DNA of 64,000 nucleotides from Arion vulgaris (Eukaryota; Mollusca; Gastropoda; Stylommatophora; Arionidae): NCBI GenBank assembly GCA_020796225.1, contig CM036768.1, positions 42,668,789 to 42,732,788 of the forward strand, read 5' to 3'. Shown piece by piece: positions 56,205 to 64,000 of this stretch (position 1 is its first letter; each line of letters starts with the position of its first letter). The notes under the pieces were generated by a model. It saw only the letters and a program-made list of their open reading frames with translations, ran no database searches and was not told where the DNA came from. The position numbers and the translations under genes were made by a program.

Positions 56205-56756
56205 GTTCCATCATGGTGACTGTTCCAAAGAGATCTCAAGAAGATTGGCAATAGCAATCAAGAAGTTAAACGCAATGAAGAACATGTGGCAAAGCACCTG
56301 CAAAATACTAAAATTAAAAATATTGAGAGCATGCATTTTGCCAGTGGCTACTTATGGGTGTGAATCATGGACTATTACACAGAAATTAAGAATGAAAATC
56401 CAGTCCTTCGAAACTAAATGCTACAGAAAGATCCTACGAATACCATGGACAGAAAAAAAAAAGAACACTGATGTCCTGAAAGAACTGAATGTTACAGAGA
56501 ATTGGCTTATAAACAACATACAATGCAGAAAACTTACATACTTTGGTCACATTAAGCGTCACGATTGCCTGGAAAGAACAATACTAGAGGGCAGGGTCCC
56601 AGGACGCAGAGGCAGACCAAGAAGAAAATGGCTACAAGATATTAAAGAAACCATGAACATGACCATCGACGAAGTGGGTGAACTAGCAAGAGACAGAGTG
56701 AATTTCAGATGTTCTGCAAAGAGAGCAACGTCCTATAAAGGATACGCACCTTGATG
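56205..56756 (+). mobile_element. LINE C-terminal region, open frame retained
   Basis: An uninterrupted frame of 183 codons reads 'GDCSKEISRRLAIAIKKLNA', 'RACILPVATYGCESWTITQK', 'ETKCYRKILRIPWTEKKKNT' and 'GRRGRPRRKWLQDIKETMNM'. This is the post-RT domain of a non-LTR element (YGCESW and RILRIPWT motifs). It is 5'-truncated before the RT catalytic motifs. The intact frame suggests a fairly recent insertion. Confidence 0.87.
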
Positions 56757-57064
56757 ATGATGTTCCATCATGACAAGGAACATACTAGTACTTTATAGGA
56801 AGTTCACTGCAGTTAACTTGTGATGAGAAGACGGCACATGCTGATGATGATGACGACTATTTCTAATAATTGTTTAAATTTTGGAAATCTCTAACCCACC
56901 TTAAAACAAAACTGTAATTATTTTTCAAATATATTATTACGTAACAAATATTACGTCACAATTCGCGTTGCTTAGAGATGACCAAAAGAAGAAAACGATT
57001 AAAATGTCAGATACAACTAGAAATACAATGAAGATTCTGAGCTGAACATTGTTTACAGTTAGAC

Positions 57065-57968
57065 TGCTATTCTTTCTTTCTTTCTCGAATCCTGTTTGCT
57101 TCACAGCGTCAGGTCAGGAAGAGATTTCTATAACGGGCCCTAGTGTGCGTTTCGTAGATAGTCTCTTTCGTCGCCTCTGTTATCTATGAGGTCCATCTTT
57201 TGCGTGTCCGGCCTTTTGCTTTGTACCCATTGTATCGGAACAGCATTGCTCTTTGAGGTGCACTGTCTGATGGTAATCTGCTTACGTGACAGAACCATTT
57301 AATTTGTTGTTTATTGATGAAGTCTAGTACTGATGTTGTACCCACTTTTTCCTGATGTCTTCATTTCTCAACCGGTCTCTTTTTGTTACACCCTGCATTC
57401 TGCGTAGACACTTCATCTCTGTTGTGACTAGTTTTCTTCTATCGTTTGTTGTCAGCATCCAGGTTTGTCACTGGTAACATAATGTGGGGAGAAAGATTGT
57501 GTTGAACATTGCTCTTTTGTGCTCATGGTGACGTGTTTGCATCTTAAAATTGGCGCCATTCGCCCTATCATTTGGTTTGCTTTGTTGCATCTGTGTTGAA
57601 TTTCATTAGTTATTCTTCCGTTTGTTGAAAAATGCTGCCCAGGTATGTGAAGTTTTACTTGATTTAGTGGTCGATTGTCGATGTAGATATTGGTAGTGCT
57701 TTCCTCTCTGACGAATGTCATTACTTCTGTTTTGTCGATGTTTATTCTCATGTTGTATTCGTTACATGATAGCTGGAGTCTGTTGATGAGTTGTTGTAGC
57801 TGTTCTTCTGTTGTTGATATGATTGCCTGATCGTCTGCAAAAGAAATTCGTTTAAGAGCTCTCCGAGGTTTTTCCTTCGCTGGTGTTAGCTATTTTACAG
57901 ATGTGGTCAATATACATGATGAATAGCAGCGGGGATAGTACGCAACCTTGTCTTACTCCTGACCCTTG
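57065..57968 (-). mobile_element. LINE 3' end, family E, copy 2
   Basis: The minus strand shows an RT end 'RQGCVLSPLLFIMYIDHICK' (57900-57960), 'IQHRCNKANQMIGRMAPILR' and a C-terminal tail down to 57065, where the complement of 'ttcacagcgtcaggtcagga' ends and a (CTTT)n-like run follows. It corresponds to 33513-34215, extends further 5', and is broken by frameshifts. Confidence 0.83.
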
Positions 57969-58139
57969 GTGAAAATTTTCTGACTGCTATTGAATGAACG
58001 CTATATATGTATATGTATTATATATGAGGTAGGAATACTGACATTAATACTATGAACCATTAGATAAATATAATGACGTTACCAGAACATCTTTTAAACA
58101 CAGAGAGAATACAGTTAGCCATGGTAGAGACACCAAGTT

Positions 58140-59135
58140 GACCAAGATCGCCATTTACCCATATTCAAGAAAGGGGAAGAAGAGCAAATATGAAAACTAT
58201 AGAGGCGTACAGTTATAATATATCAGTTACATAACATTATCAGTTGTAATACTAAACAAATTAAAATATATGAAGAAGATATTTTCGGTGACCACCAAGC
58301 AGATATCAGACAAAACAGACTAACCATAGACACAATATTTACTGTGAGACGAGAAGCTGAGAGAAGCTGAGAAAATAGTTATATACTATTTGTGTTGATT
58401 TCAGAAATGAATACCACAATACAGATCGTCTATGGGATATCATGCAATAAGTTGGAATATCAAACAAGTTAATCAACATGACTGGATTATACATGTAGAA
58501 TACAATTAACATAATTAGATATAAGGGCAGAAAAACAAACCTGTTTCAAATAAAGAAGGGATTAAAACAAAGTGATGCATGTCCCCATAGCTTTTTAACT
58601 TAACCTTGGACACAAATACTAAGGAAGGTAGAGGAAGATAGTGATATAGATGAAATAGCAAAATTACTTAGCTTGTAGATGGTATAGATGTTGTAGAATA
58701 TAGTTTAGTTTAGTCGTCGGATCATTATAGCTACACGTCAAACCAATTGGTTCATAAGTGATCCGATCTCCTCCTCAGTATGTCTCACTAAGTATGTCTC
58801 ACGACTTACGACACCGGTTCTTGTTGGTTTACTGTTCTTATTTGGCTACCAGCATATTGTTCTTGTCTAGCTACACCACATTTGACTTGGAACACTTGCA
58901 GTCTGGTTAGGGTTGTAGAATCACCAGTGTTGTGGCAGGAAATAATGAACAGGAAAGCGACAGGAGAACAGTCAAACACTTAATGGAAGCAGCCAAACAA
59001 AATATGACTAAATATAAATCTAGACAAGATAAAATAAGTGATATAAACAGGATAAGAAAAGATAAGAAAACGGAATACATACAATTAGATAATATGAAAA
59101 TCTAAAGAATAGAAACATATAAGTGCTTGGACATC
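58140..59135 (+). mobile_element. Decayed RT relic
   Basis: The weak RT path is 'KYENYRGVQL', 'LINMTGLYM.NTINIIRYKG' and 'FQIKKGLKQSDACPHS', then 'VVAGNNEQESDRRTVKHLME'. Stops are frequent. It is interrupted by a 212-bp insertion at 58700-58911. Confidence 0.65.
58700..58911 (-). mobile_element. 212-bp LINE 3' end or SINE with a 10-bp target duplication
   Basis: The flanks gttgtagaat occur at 58690-58699 and 58912-58921. The plus-strand start 'tagtttagtttagtcgtcgg' is the complement of a (CTAAA)n-type 3' tail, so the element runs on the minus strand. No coding was recognised. Confidence 0.7.
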
Positions 59136-59189
59136 AACTTTAATAGCTCCAACATAATTAGAGAAGAAATAAAGTCTAAAATAATAATA

Positions 59190-61450
59190 ATAATAATTCC
59201 TCTCGTATCGTTATACGTTACATAGGGCCTGCAAGTAATTTCTCCATACCGCTCTATCCTGGGCAACTCGCTCAATCTCCTCCATGTAACTGAGACCGAT
59301 ATTTCCTGCCTCTCTCAGCAAAGTTCGTTTCAGGGTCTGTTTAGGTTGACCTCTCTTACTTGAACCCTTTGCATCCCACTTCAATGTCTGCTTTGATATT
59401 CGTTGATCATTTCTCCTCAAGGTGTGTCCAATATATCTCCATCTTCTCTTTCTTATAACAGTTGTCACTAGTGGTTGACCAGACATGTCTCTGATTTCAT
59501 CACTTCTCCTGAATTCGTTCCATTTTATATTCATTATTTTTCGCAGACATATATTTTCAAATGCATTCAACTTGCTTTCTATATCTTTAGTCATTTTCCA
59601 ACTCTCGCTGGCATATGTTAGGATTGATACAACATTTGAATTGAAAATTCGTAATTTAGTTTTAATACTATATAACTTGCAGTTACATATTTTATTGAGA
59701 CTTTTAAAAGCTATTGTTGCTTTGCCAATTCGTATCATAATTTATTTTTAACATTTCCTGTGCAATCAAAATTGCTAACTAAATAGGTGAACTGCTCTGT
59801 TATTTTTTATCATTTTAGATTCCAGGGTGATATCTGCGTTACTTGCCATATGTGTCTTCATTATTTTTGTTTTTTCATAACTTATCTGCAGTCCAACTTT
59901 TGACTCTATAGATGACAAGTTGTCTGTTTTTCTTTGCATATCTTGGTTGTTTCTACTTAACAAGGCAATATCATCTGCAAAATCCAAATCTTCTTGTTGA
60001 CTATTTTCTGCCCAATCGATGTCAGTTTCACCCTTGCAACATTTTCACATCACCCAGTCAATGGCCACTCCTAACAATAGCGAAGATAGAATACAGCCTT
60101 GGTTTACTCCGGTTTCAACCATAAACCAGTCGCTGTGTCCACCATCAGTGCGAACTGCACACTGTGAACCCTCATATATGCTCTTAATAATGCTTATTAT
60201 TTTGTCTGGTATTCCATAGCATCTCAGAATATTCCACAAGGATATTCTGTGTAGACTATCAAAGGCTTTTCTAAAATGGATGACATTTAGTATAAGTGAT
60301 TGTTGCTTCTCAATATGTTCCTCCAAAATTAGTCTTAGGGTAATTATTTGGTCTAAGCAGCTTCTCCCAGGTCTAAAACCAGCTTGTTCTTCTCTCAGGA
60401 TTGTTTCCACTGCTCCTTTGATTCTATTAAGAATGATTTTGCAGAAAGTCTTGGTTATTATTGATAATAGGGTGCTCCCTCTCCAGTTGTTGCAATCTTT
60501 GAGATTACCTTTTTGGGGATCTTAACAGTTATTCCTTCTTCCATTGATCTGGAACAGTTTCTTCTTCCCATACTTTATTAAATAGTTCTTGCACCTGGCT
60601 AATAGTTGTATCATCAGCCGCTTTGAGCATTTCTGCAGTAATGTTGTCATCACCCGCTGCCTTATTGTTTATCAAGGGATGGATTGCCTCCTTGACCTCA
60701 GCTACACTTATCATTTCTTCGTTAATTGGTAGGAGCTGTTTCTTGCCTCTTCGTCAAACTTGAGTAGTACTGGTGGATCAGGTCTGTTTAATATTTCTTC
60801 AAAATGTTCTGCCCATCTTTTCTTCTGCTCGGTATCTGATGTTAGAACTTTACCATCTTTACTCTTGATTGGGCCACCCTTTTGAAACAAAAGTTCCAGT
60901 AAGTTGTTTTAGTGTATTGTATAGCATTTTACTGTTTCCAGTCTAGCTGATTTTTCCCCTTCTTCGGCCAGTCGATTCAGATATGCTCTTTTATCTCTTC
61001 TAGCCGCTCTTTTCACTTCCTTGTCTTTTAGTCTATATTCCTCTTTAGCTTGGATTTCATCTGTTGCATTCTTAGTATTAAATATCGCTAGTTTCATCTT
61101 TCTTCTTTCTTGAATACATTTCCAGGTGTCATCACTTATCCAGGGTTTTCTGTCTTTCGTCTTCAATTCTGCGCTACTATTTGCTGCCCTCAATAGTGTG
61201 TCCTTTATCTTAGTCCATTTGTCTTCAATGTTCTGTTCATTTTCACCATTGAGTAACTCAAACCTATTCTTAAGTTCGAGCTGATATTCCTCTTTACTTC
61301 TTTATTTTGTAGCCTTTGACTGTCTATTCGCAGTTGTTCTTTTTAGTATGGTGAATTTTCAATTTCAGTTTCAATTTACCTATGCATAAATTATGATCCC
61401 TTCCTACATCTGCCCCTCTGTATGCACGGACATCCAGCAATGATGTTCTA
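59190..61450 (-). mobile_element. LINE family B, copy 3
   Basis: Colinear with copy 2, without the nested LINE: C-terminal 'RDMSGQPLVTTVIRKRRWRY' and 'KRTLLREAGNIGLSYMEEIE' (59230-59500), RT 'FADDIALLSRNNQDMQRKTD' (59930-59990), 'VETGVNQGCILSSLLLGVAI' (about 60050-60120) and 'HFRKAFDSLHRISLWNILRC' (60210-60280). It stops in the endonuclease at about 61450. The 3' tail is (AAT)n at 59183-59200 on the plus strand. Very similar to copy 2, implying recent activity; stops are present. Confidence 0.88.
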
Positions 61451-61614
61451 AAGTCTACAATACAATATAGAATATGTTGTCTACAACATCTGCTAAAATC
61501 CAACAGTCTGTCAAGTAACATCAACATCACAACATACATAAATTTTAGTAAGAACAAATGTTCTATATTGATCTGAAAACTGGAGCACAGTAAACATGAT
61601 AAAAACATTACTAC

Positions 61615-62005
61615 ATCCCTTTGATCAGAGAGTCTTCAGACTAATCTTTGGGATGAAAATGGATGAAAATTGTGAAGAATGAAGTAAGACAAACAATAAA
61701 TATACTTACAAATGGTTTAACTCATCATTAGTTACTACTATCATCATAAATGTTAATAATATAAGGTGGATATGGGATATGGGATGAGATGGGAGAGAAT
61801 AGAAAGCATAATATTGTATATACAATAAAAGATGGGGAATAGACTACGATTGAGAACAAGATAACGATAAATAGATAACATTAAAGTTGACTTAGACAAA
61901 TTTACAGTCAATAGTTGTGTAAAGAAGTCTCAGAATAGAGATGAATGGAGTCAGATGATATCTGCAGTAACTCACATCAAAGTCGCGAATAACTGAAGAA
62001 AATGA
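61615..62005 (+). mobile_element. LINE C-terminal fragment
   Basis: 'RVFRLIFGMKMDENCEE', 'NNIRWIWDMG' and 'NRDEWSQMISAVTHIKVAN' follow the post-RT pattern R-R-I-F-G-x-K-x-D...R-W-x-G-H...RD-x-W...AxTH-x-x-V. It is degenerate and in several frames. Confidence 0.6.
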
Positions 62006-62129
62006 AGATAACAGAACAAGAACCTTTAGAACTATATAAAGTTACTCTTTTGTTAGAAAACGTTATATGTTGTTTCACCAGCACTGCCGAATTTATCAAT
62101 ATCAACATCCAAAACACAATCACACAACA

Positions 62130-62515
62130 TCAATTATAGTGTAGTCTCATGTATAGTAACAACAGTTTGTAGTGTAGTCTCATGTATAGTAACAACAGTT
62201 TATAGTGTAGTCTCATGTATAGTAACAACAGTTTGTAGTGTAGTCTCATGTATAGTAACAACAGTTTATAGTGTAGTCTCATGTATAGTAACAACAGTTT
62301 GTAGTGTAGTCTCATGTATACTAACAACAGTTTCTAGTGTAGTCTCATGTATACTAACAACAGTTTGTAGTGTAGTCTCATCTATAATAACAACAGTTTA
62401 TAGTGTAGTCTCAAGTATAATAACAACAGTTTATAGTGTAGTCTCATGTATAATAACAACAGTTTGCCGTGTAGTCTCATGTATAATATCACAATAGTTA
62501 GTAGTGTAGACTCAA
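62130..62515. repeat. 33-bp tandem array, about 11 copies
   Basis: The unit is 'tagtgtagtctcatgtatag' plus 'taacaacagttta'. It lies about 350 bp upstream of the signal-peptide exon, in the same presumed intron. Confidence 0.94.
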
Positions 62516-62654
62516 GCCCAATATAATATATATATCATAATATCAATATCACTAATATTTATATATATCCTGATTGTTATCACTGGAGCTTCGGTGCGCC
62601 TATGACATATGCATATATATATTTATATAAATATGTGTGTGGGTGAATAAAAAG

Positions 62655-62772
62655 ATAAATAGGTTGCTAGATAAACAGAGATATAGATAGAAAGACAGAT
62701 AGACAAATAGACATATAGACAGATAGACTAGATAGATAGATGGGTGGATGGATGGATGGATAGATACACATA
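62655..62772. repeat. Imperfect GATA/GATG microsatellite
   Basis: A run of gata, gaca and gatg units, the complement type of the tract at 1390-2535 but much shorter. Confidence 0.9.
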
Positions 62773-62855
62773 TAGAAAGATACAAATACATATAGACAGA
62801 CATACAGACATATAATATGTAGCAAAACTATGTTTGTGTATGTTTTGTTCTACAG

Positions 62856-62971
62856 CTATGATGAAAACACTGATACTAATCATGGTTGTGCTGATGTTCT
62901 GTGAACGAGCAACAAGTCGCAACGTTTCACCCCACACTATGGATAAAAGGAACTATGCTAATCGAAGTTAG
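62856..62971 (+). CDS. Putative secreted short-peptide precursor (signal-peptide exon)
   Basis: A pyrimidine-rich acceptor (tgttttgttctacag) ends at 62855. Two bases later are tandem ATGs (62858 and 62861). The frame gives MMKTLILIMVVLMFCERATS, a textbook signal peptide with a basic n-region, a long Leu/Ile/Val/Met core and a small residue at the cleavage point, and then RNVSPHTMDKRNYANR. The dibasic KR is a possible prohormone-convertase site. At 62966 the sequence is CGA-A|GTTAGT, a usable donor in phase 1; unspliced, the frame ends at TAG (62969-62971) after 37 residues. The family is not recognised: it could be a neuropeptide, an antimicrobial peptide or a venom-type peptide. The rest, if spliced, lies beyond the visible exon. 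Confidence 0.62.
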
Positions 62972-63029
62972 TGCATTCATTCGTCCGTAATCACATCACT
63001 AATAGTAGTTTAATTACTTAGTTTTTATT

Positions 63030-63535
63030 TCTCGTACGAAATTCACTTGCAGTGGATTCCATCTCACTGTGGCATTGCAGGCAATGAGAGTGCCGATGTC
63101 TTAGCTAAGGAGGGCAGTGCCAAAAACAAATTTACCAACCCTTGTCTTTTCAAGAGGTTAAAACCTTCATACAGAGAAAATCTGCAGTAGACTGGAAGAC
63201 AAACACTGGATATGATTATGGAAAAGACTCCTCAAAGACCTAAGCAGTACAGACCAGGTCATTATATTTCGACTACGCACAGGACACTGCAGACTCAACA
63301 AACACTTTTATAGACTAGGAATAAGTCAAACAGCTCTCTGCCAGCAGGCGGAACAGACACCAGAGCATATCCTGCAAGACTATCTTTTCCTGGGTGAGCT
63401 GAGAAGCAACATGTGGCCACACCCAGTAGACCTGAAAACTAAGCTTTGGCGAAACCTGACAGACCTGAAACTGACTGCCCAGTTTGTGGTCCACAGTAAA
63501 TTAAGCGCATGACCAGAGATCGCTGAAGAAGAAGA
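63030..63535 (+). mobile_element. RNase H-type LINE 3' end
   Basis: 'LQWIPSHCGIAGNESADVLA' followed by KEGS is the C-terminal catalytic His/Asp part of LINE RNase H. The downstream region is frameshifted and ends with 'agatcgctgaagaagaagat' exactly as at 7182-7488. It is 5'-truncated inside RNase H. Confidence 0.87.
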
Positions 63536-63784
63536 TTTATCAGACTATTTTAGTCATTGCTTTTACGCATACATTTTCGTTAGCTCTACAAATGTTGTAT
63601 TGTTTATAAAACGAAGAATAAGAAAGTGTTAGAGAAGAACATAATATCTGAATGACAATGCAATTTGAGAATGCATATTGGTAAATAATGGTAGTTAACT
63701 AGATTAACACATTAAGAAACGAACTGTTTTATTTGTAATTAATCCAATCCAATCAAATTAATTAATTAAGCTATTTATTTAACT
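63536..63784. other. AT-rich sequence, no exon recognised
   Basis: Searched as the possible location of the next exon of the secreted-peptide gene. No convincing acceptor-plus-coding signal was found. Confidence 0.35.
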
Positions 63785-64000
63785 CTTTCTTTTCTTTCTT
63801 TTGTCCTTCTCTGCTTTTTTACCGCTAGGCGTAGCAGGTTTAACTGATGATCGGTTTCTGAGATAATGCACGCTCGGTCGCTTGCTATGGTGTGGTATTG
63901 TGAAGTTTTAAGATGTCTGTAACTCCATCAACCCATCTTTTTCTTGGTCTGCCCTTTCCTCTTGATGATTCCATTTTCAGGTTGTACGCTCTTGCAACTG
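63785..64000 (-). mobile_element. LINE C-terminal end, cut by the window edge
   Basis: The minus strand reads 'KMESSRGKGRPKKRWVDGVT' and 'DILKLHNTTP', the G-K-G-R-P-K-K-R-W-x-D-x-V motif near the C terminus of non-LTR elements. It continues beyond the window on its 5' side. Confidence 0.78.

Overview
This is a window of an animal nuclear genome. It is AT-rich and intron-bearing, and most of it is dispersed-repeat relics and long tandem arrays. There is no bacterial or viral gene organisation. The mix of non-LTR retrotransposon families (several with RNase H), a Mutator-like element, a pogo-like element, and the protein flavour of the one conserved host gene suggest a lophotrochozoan, most likely a mollusc. 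That assignment is an inference.

Two host genes can be supported, both on the plus strand. The first is the 3' end of an M13 (neprilysin/endothelin-converting-enzyme) metallopeptidase gene, seen as three exons at 3770-3816, 9650-9718 and 13311-13410. The last ends in the family's C-terminal signature and a stop. The middle exon has a reading-phase conflict, so this gene or the assembled sequence carries a small frameshift. The second is a putative small secreted-peptide gene. It has a CCAAT/TATA promoter and a non-coding first exon ending in a consensus donor (53428-53589), then a 9.3-kb intron, then a signal-peptide exon at 62856-62966. The pairing of these two exons is inferred from strand, order and splice signals.

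Layout: 0-14.4 kb holds the introns and 3' flank of the M13 gene, filled with a 1.1-kb tetranucleotide tract, arrays of 52, 30, 36, 65, 56, 65, 39 and 26 bp, and insertions inside those arrays. A Mutator-like transposase relic lies at 14.9-16.4 kb. LINE relics and two diverged copies of an unclassified repeat occupy 16.6-21 kb. At 21.1-24.1 kb there is a minus-strand pogo-like transposase relic with a 1.9-kb array of 21-bp units inside its C-terminal region. From 24.6 to 33.5 kb there are further arrays (33, 28, about 30, 70, 46 and 30 bp) interrupted by a tRNA-derived SINE, a LINE and a GC-rich repeat. LINE relics fill 33.5-47.3 kb, including an I/ingi-like element with endonuclease, RT and RNase H, an integrase fragment, a hairpin-bearing insertion, and LINE-into-LINE nesting. 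A 61-bp satellite at 47.3-51.2 kb is interrupted by a mariner-type MITE and a solo LTR. From 52 to 53.3 kb a LINE 3' end carries two internal tandem expansions. The rest is the intron of the putative peptide gene with more LINE copies, then two LINE fragments downstream.

The main themes are that several arrays grew from functional sequence (a splice donor, a transposase reading frame, LINE 3' coding ends), that many arrays show larger multi-unit duplications, and that target-site duplications let the order of nested insertions be read. Long open reading frames across the arrays are by-products of repeats whose length is a multiple of three and are not annotated as genes.
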